A stretch of DNA of 48,388 bases, from positions 1 through 48,388 of the forward strand of contig NZ_QPJK01000021.1 of the NCBI RefSeq assembly GCF_003337555.1. The letters are read 5' to 3'. Below the pieces are notes generated by a model. It was not told where the DNA came from. It ran no database searches and saw nothing but the letters and a program-made list of their open reading frames with translations. Of this stretch, positions 1-8,407 are shown piece by piece. The stretch is from Pseudorhodoferax soli. Lineage in GTDB: Bacteria; Pseudomonadota; Gammaproteobacteria; Burkholderiales; Burkholderiaceae_C. Position 1 is the first letter of the stretch. Every line of letters begins with the position of its first letter. The translations under genes and the position numbers were made by a program.

Positions 1-1
1 C

Positions 2-64
2 AAAACGTTGGACTGGAGGACTCCCACGGAGGCGCTGAACGACTACCTAAAATCCGCCGCGTAA
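2..64 (+). pseudogene. IS30-like transposase, C-terminal end (cut by window edge)
   Basis: The reading frame open from the left edge ends in KTLDWRTPTEALNDYLKSAA and then TAA. IS30-family transposases typically finish with a motif of the type RPRKTL-(D/N)-(W/F)-x-TP-x-E, so this is very probably the last 20 residues of such a DDE transposase. The rest lies outside the window, so it cannot be said whether the element is intact. The element interrupts the peptide-transport ATPase gene that starts immediately afterwards. Family assignment rests on this short motif only. Confidence 0.7.
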
Positions 65-88
65 CCCGGTGTTGCGTCGACCGGTTGA

Positions 89-93
<5 letters not shown>
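65..93 (+). mobile_element. Probable right terminal inverted repeat of the IS30-like element
   Basis: The bases between the transposase stop and the first codons that resemble the ABC gene contain a partly palindromic stretch (GTCGAC inside GCGTCGACCGG). This is the expected place for the right end of the insertion sequence. The exact boundary, about base 92-94, is inferred from where the ABC frame begins to make sense. The left end is not in the window, so the inverted repeat cannot be confirmed by its partner. Confidence 0.45.
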
Positions 94-618
<525 letters not shown>

Positions 619-622
<4 letters not shown>

Positions 623-735
623 GCGCACGCGACGAGGGGCCCCGCGCAGCGGGGATCGGCGCCAGCGCGCATGCCGCTGGCCACCGACTGCATGCCCCGT
701 GGAACAACAGCGACTGTTCGGAGGTGGCGGCATGA
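619..735 (+). CDS. Possible 38-residue ORF coupled at both ends
   Basis: An ATG overlaps the TGA of the truncated ATPase (ATGA), and the ORF's own TGA overlaps the ATG of the following dehydrogenase (ATGA again). The predicted peptide begins MSARDEGPRAAG and ends in SEVAA, with no recognisable domain. The double overlap would suit translational coupling. In DNA of this composition such an open stretch can also arise by chance, and it may be the joined remnant of a deleted gene. I do not recognise it. Confidence 0.25.
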
Positions 736-1640
736 CGTTGCAGATCGCCCTGGTCTCCGACCAGATCGCCATGGACTACCTGCGCCCCGCCTTCAGCGCG
801 CGTTTTCCGCAAGCCAAGCTCCACCGCATCGACACCGAGGTGCAGGAGCTCGACGCCCTCGCAGAGATCGACGCCGTGGTCTGCTGGTCGCCCCCCGTCG
901 GCCTGCTCGCCCGCATGCCCAGGCTGCGGCTGATCCAGTCCGTGGGCGCGGGCACCGACCACATCACGCGCGACACCACGCTGCCCGACGTGCCGATCCA
1001 CCGCATCGTCGATTCCGAGATGGCCGCCGGCATGAACGCCTACGTGGCCTGGGCCGTTGTGCACGGCCAGCGCCACATGGGCGGCTACATCGAGAGCCAG
1101 CGCCGCGCCGCGTGGGAAGAGTCGCCCGTCGTGCCGCCGGGCCGGCACCGCGTGGGCATCGCCGGCCTGGGCGTGCTGGGCCAATCCGCCGCACGCGCGC
1201 TGGCAGCCATCGGCTACCGCGTGCGCGGCTGGAGCCGCAGCCCCAAGCAAGGCTTGCCCGAAGGCGTCGAGGCCTACCACGGCGATGCCGCGCGCGCCGA
1301 CTTCCTGGCCGGCTGCGACACGCTGGTCTGCCTGCTGCCGCTGACGGACGACACCCACCGCATCCTGAACGCCGAGCTGTTCGCGCAGCTGCCGCGCGGC
1401 GCCCGGCTCGTCAACGCCGGCCGTGGCGCCCAGCTGGTACAAGACGACCTGCTCGCGGCGCTGGAGAGCGGGCAGATCGCATCGGCCGTGCTGGACGCCT
1501 TCGTCGAGGAGCCGCTGCCGCAGGCGCACCCGTTCTGGCACCACCCGCGCATCACCGTCACCCCCCACATCGCCACGCGCACGGGCCCCGAGGCCATCGC
1601 ACGGCAGACCGAAGACAACCTGAAACGCCTGAGCGTTTAA
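732..1640 (+). CDS. D-2-hydroxyacid dehydrogenase (glyoxylate/hydroxypyruvate reductase A-like)
   Basis: A 302-residue NAD(P)-dependent reductase of the D-2-hydroxyacid dehydrogenase family, closest in style to GhrA. Visible motifs are the dinucleotide loop GIAGLGVLGQ, the substrate-binding SVGAGTDHI, the conserved NAGRGAQL segment, the catalytic-type glutamate in DAFVEEPLP and the C-terminal histidine in TPHIATRTGP. The ATG at 732 is preceded by GAGGTGG and overlaps the stop of the 38-codon ORF. It leads an operon of amine and amino-acid catabolic genes, so it probably reduces a 2-keto acid released by the neighbouring transaminase. Substrate is inferred. Confidence 0.85.
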   Translation: MTLQIALVSDQIAMDYLRPAFSARFPQAKLHRIDTEVQELDALAEIDAVVCWSPPVGLLARMPRLRLIQSVGAGTDHITRDTTLPDVPIHRIVDSEMAAGMNAYVAWAVVHGQRHMGGYIESQRRAAWEESPVVPPGRHRVGIAGLGVLGQSAARALAAIGYRVRGWSRSPKQGLPEGVEAYHGDAARADFLAGCDTLVCLLPLTDDTHRILNAELFAQLPRGARLVNAGRGAQLVQDDLLAALESGQIASAVLDAFVEEPLPQAHPFWHHPRITVTPHIATRTGPEAIARQTEDNLKRLSV

Positions 1641-1656
1641 AACCAAGAGGAGCCCC

Positions 1657-3042
1657 ATGGCCAAAGACCTGCTGAGCACCGGCGAGAAAGATGTCGCCAC
1701 CCACCTGCATTCCTACACCAACCTGGCCGCGCTGCCGCAGACGCCGCCGCTCGTCATCGTCAGTGGCGACGGCATCCACGTCGTCGACGACCAGGGCAAG
1801 CGCTATGTCGAGGGCATGTCGGGCCTGTGGTGCGCCTCGCTGGGCTTCTCCAACAAGCGCCTGGCCGCAGCCGGCGCCAAGGCGCTGGACACCCTGCCCT
1901 ACTACCACACGTTCAACCAGCGCACCAACGTGGCCGTGGCCGATCTGGCCGAGAAGCTGCTGGCGCTGGCGCCCGTGCCCATGGCGCGCGTGTTCTTCGC
2001 CAACTCGGGCTCCGAGGCCAACGACAGCGCGGTCAAGATGGTCTGGTACTACCACAACGCCATCGGCATGCCGGCCAAGAAAAAGATCATCGCGCGGCGC
2101 AACGCCTACCACGGCGTGACCGTGGCCGCGGCCAGCCTGGGCGGGCTGGACGGCAACCACCGCGACTTCGACCTGCCCATCGCCACAGCGCCCGAAGCGC
2201 GCTTCCTGCATGTCGACTGCCCGCACCACTACCGCTACGCGCAGGATGGCGAGACCGAGCAGGACTTCTCCACCCGCCTGGCGCAGCAGATCGAAGAGCG
2301 CATCCTGGCCGAGGGCCCGGAGACGGTGGCCGCCTTCATCGCCGAACCCGTGATGGGCGCGGGCGGCGTGCTGGTGCCGCCGGCCGGCTACTTCGAGAAG
2401 GTGCAGGCCGTGCTGCGCAAGTACGACGTGCTCATGATCGCCGACGAGGTGATCTGTGGCTTCGGCCGCACCGGCAACATGTTCGGCTCGACCACGCTCG
2501 GAATCCAGCCCGACATCCTGTGCTGCGCCAAGGCGCTGTCGTCGGGCTACGTGCCGATCTCGGCCGTCATGGTCAACGACAAGGTGCACAGCGCGATCGC
2601 CGCCAACAGCGGCAAGCTGGGCAGCTTCGGCCACGGCTACACCTACTCGGGCCACCCGGTTGCCTGCGCCGTGGCGCTGGAGACGCTGCAGGTCTACGAG
2701 GACGAGAAGCTCATCGACCACGTGCAGGCGCTGGCCCCCGCCTTCCAGGCCGGCCTGCGCTCCTTCGCCGAGCGCCGCTGGGTGGGCAACTGGCGCGGCG
2801 TGGGCCTGATCGGCGCCATCGAGCTCATGGCCGACAAGGCCGCGCGCACGCCCTTCGCGGCCGACCGCAAGGCCGGCTACCGCTTCGCCGCGCTGGCGCT
2901 CGAGGAAGGCCTGATCGTGCGCGCCATGGGCGACAGCATCGGCCTGTGCCCGCCGCTCATCATCACTGCCGCCGAGCTGGCCGACCTGTTCGCGCGCCTC
3001 ACGCGCGCCATGGACCGCTTCGACGCCGAGATGGGGGTCTGA
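1657..3042 (+). CDS. Class III (omega) aminotransferase, PLP-dependent
   Basis: 461 residues, the usual length for fold-type I class III transaminases that use omega-amino acids, diamines or polyamines with pyruvate. The glycine/serine loop is SGSEAND (about 117-123). The aspartate that holds the PLP pyridine nitrogen lies in IADEVICGFGRTG (Asp263), and the Schiff-base lysine is in CCAKALSSGY (Lys292). AAGAGGAG precedes the start. It lies between the hydroxyacid dehydrogenase and the deacetylase-fold hydrolase, so a free amine made by that hydrolase is a plausible substrate. Beta-alanine, putrescine and similar donors cannot be told apart from sequence alone. Confidence 0.88.
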   Translation: MAKDLLSTGEKDVATHLHSYTNLAALPQTPPLVIVSGDGIHVVDDQGKRYVEGMSGLWCASLGFSNKRLAAAGAKALDTLPYYHTFNQRTNVAVADLAEKLLALAPVPMARVFFANSGSEANDSAVKMVWYYHNAIGMPAKKKIIARRNAYHGVTVAAASLGGLDGNHRDFDLPIATAPEARFLHVDCPHHYRYAQDGETEQDFSTRLAQQIEERILAEGPETVAAFIAEPVMGAGGVLVPPAGYFEKVQAVLRKYDVLMIADEVICGFGRTGNMFGSTTLGIQPDILCCAKALSSGYVPISAVMVNDKVHSAIAANSGKLGSFGHGYTYSGHPVACAVALETLQVYEDEKLIDHVQALAPAFQAGLRSFAERRWVGNWRGVGLIGAIELMADKAARTPFAADRKAGYRFAALALEEGLIVRAMGDSIGLCPPLIITAAELADLFARLTRAMDRFDAEMGV

Positions 3043-3044
3043 GC

Positions 3045-4082
3045 ATGCAGGCCTTCTTCTCCGACGACCAGCTGCTGCACGATCCGCAGCAGTACATGCG
3101 GCTGGGCCGCATCTGCAAGCCCACCGACCTGCCCACGCGCGCCGAGGCGCTGATGGGCACGCTGGCCACCCGCGGAATCACCGTCAGTGCGCCGCCCGAG
3201 GCCGGCCGCGCCGCGCTCGAACTGGTGCACAGCACCGACTATCTGGACTACCTGCAGACCGCCTACGCGCGCTGGCAGGATGCCGGCGCCTTCGGCCTGC
3301 AGCCCGGCATCGAGGTGCTGCCCAACCTGTCGCCCCACGGCCAGCGGCTGGGCCCCTGCCCTTCGCCCTCGGTGGTGGCGCAGACCGGCTGGTACATCGG
3401 CGATCTGTCCTGCCCCATCGGCCCGAACACCTGGCGCTCGGTGCTGCGCTCGGCCCATGCCGCGCAGGCCGCGGCAGAGACCGTGCGGGCCGACGGCGGT
3501 GTCGCCTATGCGCTGTGCCGCCCCTCGGGCCACCATGCCCAGCATGCGCGCGCCGGCGGCTTCTGCTACGTCAACAACAGCGCCATCGCCGCCGCCACGC
3601 TGCGCCAGAGCCATGCGCGCGTGGCCGTGCTCGACATCGACGCCCACCACGGCGACGGCACGCAGCAGATCTTCTACGACCGCGCCGATGTGCTGACCGT
3701 CTCCACGCACGCCGATCCGGCCGGCTACTACCCCTGGTACACCGGCTACGCGCACGAGCGCGGCGCCAGCGACGGGGAAGGCTTCAACCTGAACCTGCCG
3801 CTGCCCCATGGCAGCGGCAACGCCGCGTTCGCCCAGGCGCTGGACCAGGCCATGGCCGCCATCGAGCGCTTCCAGCCGCAGGCGCTGGTGATGCCGCTGG
3901 GCTTCGACACCTACAAGGACGACCCCATCAGCGTGCTGAAGTTCGACATGGAGGCCTTCCGCCTGGCCGGCGCGCGCGTGCGTGCGCTGGGCCTGCCCAC
4001 CGTGGTGGTGCAGGAAGGCGGGTACATGGTCGAGGCCATCGGCGCCGCACTGGACGCCTTCCTCGAAGGCCTGCAGGCATGA
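3045..4082 (+). CDS. Acetylpolyamine-amidohydrolase-like protein (class II histone-deacetylase fold), copy 1
   Basis: 345 residues, matching the length and motif order of bacterial acetylpolyamine amidohydrolases. The His pair is in PSGHHAQHA (His163/164). The zinc ligands are in DIDAHHGDGT (Asp199, His201) and GFDTYKDDP (Asp288). The transition-state tyrosine is in QEGGYM (Tyr327). All catalytic positions are present, so it should be an active zinc deacetylase for N-acetylated amines, not histones. It starts 2 nt after the transaminase stop, and its own stop overlaps the next start (ATGA). A second member lies at 8408-9436 and shares the motifs but has diverged. Confidence 0.88.
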   Translation: MQAFFSDDQLLHDPQQYMRLGRICKPTDLPTRAEALMGTLATRGITVSAPPEAGRAALELVHSTDYLDYLQTAYARWQDAGAFGLQPGIEVLPNLSPHGQRLGPCPSPSVVAQTGWYIGDLSCPIGPNTWRSVLRSAHAAQAAAETVRADGGVAYALCRPSGHHAQHARAGGFCYVNNSAIAAATLRQSHARVAVLDIDAHHGDGTQQIFYDRADVLTVSTHADPAGYYPWYTGYAHERGASDGEGFNLNLPLPHGSGNAAFAQALDQAMAAIERFQPQALVMPLGFDTYKDDPISVLKFDMEAFRLAGARVRALGLPTVVVQEGGYMVEAIGAALDAFLEGLQA

Positions 4083-5323
4083 CGGTTTCGGTGAACGGCG
4101 AGCGGCTCTGGCAGAGCCTGATGGACCTGGCCCGCATCGGCGCCACGCCCAAGGGCGGCAATTGCCGCCTGGCACTCAGCGCGCTGGACGGCCAGGGCCG
4201 CGATCGCGTGGTCGGCTGGATGCGCGAGGCCGGCCTCCAGATCACGGTCGACGCGATCGGCAACATCTTCGGCGTGCGCGCAGGGCGCGACGCGGCGCGC
4301 AAGCCGGTCATGACGGGCAGCCACATCGACACCCAGCCCACAGGCGGGCGCTTCGACGGCTGCTACGGCGTGATGGCCGGGCTGGAAGTCATGCGCACGC
4401 TGAACGACCAGGGCATCACCACCGAGGCCCCGCTCGCCCTGGCGATCTGGACCAACGAGGAAGGCACGCGCTTCGTGCCGGTGATGATGGGCTCGGGCGT
4501 GCACTGCGGCGTGTTCCCGCTGGAGACGGCGCTGTCTGCCACCGACACCGACGGCCTGGTCGTGCGCGACGAGCTGGCCGCCATCGGCTATGCCGGCAGC
4601 GCGCCCATCGGCACCGTGCAGGCCGGCAGCTACCTGGAAGCCCACATCGAACAGGGCCCGATCCTGGAGGCCGAGGACACCGTCATCGGCGTGGTCACGG
4701 GCTCGCTGGGCCTGCGCTGGTACGACGTGACCGTCACCGGCATGGAGGCCCATGCCGGCCCCACGCCCATGGCGCTGCGCCGCGACGCGCTGTACGCGGC
4801 CACGCACCTGATGCAGGCGGTGGTCGACATCGCCAACGCGCCCGAGTTCGCGCCGGCAGGCCGCGGCACCGTGGGCGTGGTGAACGTGCACCCGGCCTCG
4901 CGCAACGTGATCCCGGGCCGCGTCACGTTCACGGTGGACCTGCGCCACGAAGACGCCGCGCTGCTGGAGCAGATGGAGCAGCGCTTCCGCGCCGCGGCTG
5001 ATGCGCTGGCGGCCGGCGAGACCACGGGCACGCCGGTGCAGGTCGACATCGCCTTCGTGCAGGAATTCCCGCCCACGCCATTCGACAGGACGCTGGTGGA
5101 GCGCGTGCGCAGCGAGGCCGTCGCGCGCGGCAGCAGCCACCGCGACATCGTCACCGGCGCCGGGCACGACGCCGTCTACATGGCGCGCTGCGTGCCCACC
5201 GCGATGATCTTCGTGCCCTGCAAGGACGGCATCAGCCACAACGAGGTGGAAGACGCCGATCCGCGCCATTTGGAGGCCGGGGCCAACGTGCTGCTGGGGG
5301 CGATGCTGTCGCAGGCGGCATGA
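4079..5323 (+). CDS. M20-family Zn-dependent amidohydrolase (N-carbamoyl-amino-acid hydrolase / allantoate amidohydrolase type)
   Basis: 414 residues of the AmaB/HyuC/AllC group. Metal ligands are visible in GSHIDTQPTGGRFDG (His82, Asp93) and WTNEEGTRF (Glu127/128), with a further histidine in LEAHIEQGP. The dimerisation-domain histidine is in GMEAHAGPTP, and SHNEVED near the C-terminus is the usual late motif. The family cleaves N-carbamoyl or ureido groups from amino acids, releasing ammonia and CO2. Position between a deacetylase-fold hydrolase and an exporter-type permease suggests removal of another N-acyl or ureido group in the same pathway. The exact substrate is unknown. Confidence 0.87.
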   Translation: MTVSVNGERLWQSLMDLARIGATPKGGNCRLALSALDGQGRDRVVGWMREAGLQITVDAIGNIFGVRAGRDAARKPVMTGSHIDTQPTGGRFDGCYGVMAGLEVMRTLNDQGITTEAPLALAIWTNEEGTRFVPVMMGSGVHCGVFPLETALSATDTDGLVVRDELAAIGYAGSAPIGTVQAGSYLEAHIEQGPILEAEDTVIGVVTGSLGLRWYDVTVTGMEAHAGPTPMALRRDALYAATHLMQAVVDIANAPEFAPAGRGTVGVVNVHPASRNVIPGRVTFTVDLRHEDAALLEQMEQRFRAAADALAAGETTGTPVQVDIAFVQEFPPTPFDRTLVERVRSEAVARGSSHRDIVTGAGHDAVYMARCVPTAMIFVPCKDGISHNEVEDADPRHLEAGANVLLGAMLSQAA

Positions 5324-6213
5324 GCGCGGTGCAAGCCACGGCCCCGCTGCCGCGCAGCGACAGTGCCGCCACCGGCATCGCGCTGTTCCTGGGCGCGCTG
5401 GTGCTGTTCGCCGCCTACGACGCGTTCGCCAAGCAGATGGTGGCCAGCTACGCGCCGGCCGTCGTCAACCTGGGCCGCTACACCGCCATCGGCGCGCTGG
5501 CCTTCGTGCTGCTGCTGCGCCATGGCGACCTGCGCCTGTGGCGCCAGCCGCACCAGAAGCTGCTCACCGCGCGCAGCGTGTCGCTGGCCATCGTGGCCAC
5601 CTGCTTCATGACGGCGCTGGTGACCATGCCGCTGGCCGAGGCCACGGCCATCTACTTCACGGCACCGCTGATCATGGTGGCGCTGTCGCCCTGGCTGCTC
5701 GGCGAACGCGTGGGCCGCGCGCAGTGGACAGCCGTGCTGCTGGGCTTCGCGGGCATGCTGTGCATCGTGCGGCCCGGCGGCAGCCTGCCGCTGGTGGGCA
5801 CGCTGCTGATGGCGGTGTCGGCGGTCTGCTATGCGGTGTTCCAGGTGCTCACGCGCAAGCTCTCGGGCCTGGTGCCGGGGCCGGTGCAATTCGCCCACAT
5901 GGCGCTGGCCTGCCTCGTCGTCACCAACATGCCGGTGCTGTTCATGCCGCACGTCACGCTGCCGCCGTGGCCCGAGATGGCGCTGCTGATCGCCGGTGGC
6001 GCCGTGAGCGGTTGCGCCCAGCTGCTGTTGCTGGCCGCGTTCCGCCGCGTCGGCGCGGCCACGCTGGCGCCGCTCAACTACGTGCAGCTGCTGCTGGCGG
6101 TGCTGATCAGCACGCTGTGGTTCCAGCGCCCGCCGGACGCACTGGCGCTGGTGGGCATGGCGTTGATCGCTGTCGCCGGCGTGTACCTCGCCAGGGCCCG
6201 CCGGCCCGCATGA
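5320..6213 (+). CDS. EamA/DMT-family transporter
   Basis: 297 residues with about ten hydrophobic helices and an internal repeat typical of the drug/metabolite transporter superfamily. Examples are LFLGALVLFAAYDAFAKQMV at the start and the half-way motif FTAPLIMVALSPWLLGERVG, with its conserved proline and glutamate. It is an inner-membrane protein expected to move a small amine or amino acid across the membrane. The ATG overlaps the stop of the amidohydrolase, so it is translated with the operon. Import versus export cannot be decided. Confidence 0.85.
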   Translation: MSAVQATAPLPRSDSAATGIALFLGALVLFAAYDAFAKQMVASYAPAVVNLGRYTAIGALAFVLLLRHGDLRLWRQPHQKLLTARSVSLAIVATCFMTALVTMPLAEATAIYFTAPLIMVALSPWLLGERVGRAQWTAVLLGFAGMLCIVRPGGSLPLVGTLLMAVSAVCYAVFQVLTRKLSGLVPGPVQFAHMALACLVVTNMPVLFMPHVTLPPWPEMALLIAGGAVSGCAQLLLLAAFRRVGAATLAPLNYVQLLLAVLISTLWFQRPPDALALVGMALIAVAGVYLARARRPA

Positions 6214-6249
6214 TCCAGACCAACACACGAGAGACAAAGGGAGCACACC

Positions 6250-6939
6250 ATGAGCACGAGCCGGCTTGAAGCCGCCGCCCCACCCGCCTTCTCCTCGATC
6301 CAGATGCCGGATCTGGTCGGCGTGGTCGAGGCGCAGCTGCAGGAGGCCATCCTGTCGGGCCGCATTGCGCCCGGCGAGCGCATCGTCGAGGCCGAGTTGG
6401 CACGGCAGATGGGCGTGAGCCGCGCGCCCGTGCGCGAGGCCGCGCGCCGGCTCGAGAGCCTGGGCCTCTTGGTCTCGCGCCCGCGCCACGGCTTCGCGGT
6501 GCGCACGGTCTCGTCCAAGCAGGTCAACGACCTCTACGAAGTGCGCATCCAGCTCGAGCTGCTGGGCGCCGCGCTGGCCTGCCAGCACGCCAGTGACGCC
6601 GAACTCGCCGCACTCGATGCGCGCGTGAACGACATGGTGGAGCGCGCCGAGACCATGGCGTCGCAGGAGCGCGTGGCGCTGGACCTGGACTTCCACTTCG
6701 CGATCAGCGCGCTCTCGGGCAACCACTACCTGCACCGTTTGTTCGACAACATGCAGACCGAAGTGCGCATGTTTCTCGCGCTCAGTGAAGACAGCTACGG
6801 CGACCTCAAGGTGCTGGCAGAGACGCACCGGCCGATCGCCCAGGCCATGGCCCGGCGCGACGTGGATGCGGTGCAGCATGCGCTGTGCTTCCATCTGGAA
6901 GACGCCAAGGCGCATGCCAGCGGACTCTTCAAAAACTGA
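6250..6939 (+). CDS. GntR-family regulator, FadR/FCD subfamily
   Basis: 229 residues. The N-terminal winged helix (about 20-85) carries GERIVEAELARQMGVSRAPVREAARRLESLGLL, followed by a wing of the form SRPRHGFAV. The C-terminal all-helical FCD domain (about 95-225) has the metal/ligand-type histidines in LDFHFAISALSGNHY and ALCFHLEDA. GGGAGCA precedes the start. As the last gene of the catabolic operon it is the natural candidate for its regulator, responding to a carboxylate or amine intermediate. No operator was identified. Confidence 0.87.
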   Translation: MSTSRLEAAAPPAFSSIQMPDLVGVVEAQLQEAILSGRIAPGERIVEAELARQMGVSRAPVREAARRLESLGLLVSRPRHGFAVRTVSSKQVNDLYEVRIQLELLGAALACQHASDAELAALDARVNDMVERAETMASQERVALDLDFHFAISALSGNHYLHRLFDNMQTEVRMFLALSEDSYGDLKVLAETHRPIAQAMARRDVDAVQHALCFHLEDAKAHASGLFKN

Positions 6940-6991
6940 CATGAAAAGCCGCCTGTCAGCGCGCAGCACGCCAAGTCTCGCCCCATGCTTT

Positions 6992-7668
6992 GGCCGAGCG
7001 CAGCGATGGCCCGAGCCCCAGGCCGAGCGCAGCGACGGCCCGTGTGGGACTTCCCCCTGTGCCACTGCCGAGGAGCGCAGTGCCATGGGCTGCGCGGGGA
7101 ACCTCGCGCTTCAACATCTGACTCATTGCGCTTGTCCGAGCGTAGTGAACGCAGTGAACGGTGCGAGTTGCGCAATGCAGCCCATGGCGCGAGCACCGCA
7201 GGTTGCCCGGAGCGTTAGCGGAGGGACAGGGGCACCGGGGTCGCCTTCTTTTGCTTACTTTTCTTGGCGAAGCAAGAAAAGTGAGTCGTCGTGCGGGGGC
7301 GAAATCCCCGCCTCCTCATCTCGATCCACAGTTGGTGTGCATAGAAACACTGCTTTGAAACAAGCACCAGGGACCGGGATATGCCCCCGGCAGTGCAGTC
7401 ACTTTCTCTTGCTCGCCCAAGAGAAAGTAACCAAAGAGAAGGCGGCCCCGGTGCCCCCGTCCCTGCGCTGGCGCTCCGGGCAACCTGCGGTGCTCGCGGC
7501 CTGGGCGCATTGCACAACTCGCACCACTCACTGCGTTCGTTCAGCTCGAACAAGTGCAATGAGTCAGTTATTGAAGCGCGAGGTTCCCCGCGCCGCCCAG
7601 TCCACTGCGCTCCTCGGCGTGGGCACAGGGGTGGGAGCGGGGTCACACACGGGCCATCGCTGCGCTCG
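6992..7668 (+). repeat. Composite inverted repeat, copy A (about 0.68 kb, non-coding)
   Basis: Two related modules in head-to-head orientation around a centre at about 7300-7390. The left module begins with two tandem copies of a GGCCGAGCGCAGCGA-type unit. It then has 12-bp arms 7082-7093 and 7177-7188, inner arms CATTGCGC 7124-7131 and GCGCAATG 7170-7177, and a perfect 10-bp hairpin 7257-7282 (ACTTTTCTTG, six-base loop). The right module mirrors this with CATTGCAC/GTGCAATG (7508-7515, 7554-7561), CTGGGCG/CGCCCAG (7501-7507, 7594-7600) and a perfect 11-bp hairpin 7401-7428 (ACTTTCTCTTG). Open frames cross it but match no family, so I treat the whole gap 6940-7694 as non-coding. Confidence 0.85.
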
Positions 7669-7694
7669 CCCCTGTCCATGAACGGAGCACGTGG

Positions 7695-8399
7695 ATGAAC
7701 GAACACTCCCCCATCGCCATGGTCAGCGGCGGCACCCGCGGCATCGGCCTGGCCATCGCCCGCGAACTGCTGGCCCACGGCTGGCGCGTCAGCGTGGGCG
7801 CGCGCAGCGCGACCGACGCCTTTGCCGGCTACAGCGCCGACCAGCTGCGCGTCTACCGCTTCGACGCCGAAGACAGGCAGACCGAGACCGACTGGGTGGC
7901 CGCCACCGTGCGCGACTTCGGCGGCATCGACGCGCTGGTGCACAACGCCGGCATCCTCAGCACGCGCTCTGTCGTCGCGGCCGACGACGACGAGGTCGAC
8001 CGGCTGCTGGAGGTCAACGTCAAGTCGCCGCTGCGGCTCACGCGCAAGGCCTGGCCGCACCTGCTTGCCGCGCGCGAAGGCAAAGTGCTGGTGATGGCCT
8101 CGCTCGCGGCCAAGCGCGTGCGCAACGCCGACGCCTCGCTCTATGCGCTCAGCAAGGCGGCGGTGCTGTCGCTGGCGCATGGCATCCGCCACTGCGGCGC
8201 CGAAGCGCGCGTGCGCTGCACGGCGCTGTGCCCGGGCTTCGTCGCGACCGACATGGTGGCCGGCCTGCCGCTCGAACAGCAGCAGCAGGCCACGCGCCCC
8301 GAAGACATCGCCCGCATCGCGCGCATGGCGCTCGAACTCCCCGCTTCGGCCAGCGTGGCCGAGATCCCCATCAGCTGGACCGTCGAACCCCAATACTGA
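7695..8399 (+). CDS. Short-chain dehydrogenase/reductase
   Basis: 234 residues of the classical SDR family. The cofactor motif is GGTRGIGLAIA near the N-terminus, followed by HNAGIL, and the active site has Ser in VMASLAAKR and the YALSK pair (Tyr-x-x-x-Lys). The arginine after the first strand (SVGARSATD) hints at NADP preference. It is the first gene after repeat copy A, in a run with a deacetylase-fold hydrolase, a kinase and a PLP enzyme. It probably oxidises or reduces a hydroxyl or carbonyl in the same pathway. GGAG lies upstream of the ATG. Confidence 0.87.
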   Translation: MNEHSPIAMVSGGTRGIGLAIARELLAHGWRVSVGARSATDAFAGYSADQLRVYRFDAEDRQTETDWVAATVRDFGGIDALVHNAGILSTRSVVAADDDEVDRLLEVNVKSPLRLTRKAWPHLLAAREGKVLVMASLAAKRVRNADASLYALSKAAVLSLAHGIRHCGAEARVRCTALCPGFVATDMVAGLPLEQQQQATRPEDIARIARMALELPASASVAEIPISWTVEPQY

Positions 8400-8407
8400 A
8401 AGCCCCC

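Noticed and set aside
3045-4082. True histone deacetylase or acetoin-utilisation AcuC
   Set aside because: Length and the surrounding amine enzymes fit acetylpolyamine amidohydrolases better; no acuA or acuB genes are nearby.
5176-7086. 636-codon open frame on the minus strand
   Set aside because: It lies opposite the M20 hydrolase, transporter and GntR genes, is rich in Arg, His and Gln, and matches no domain. Such frames are common opposite GC-rich genes.
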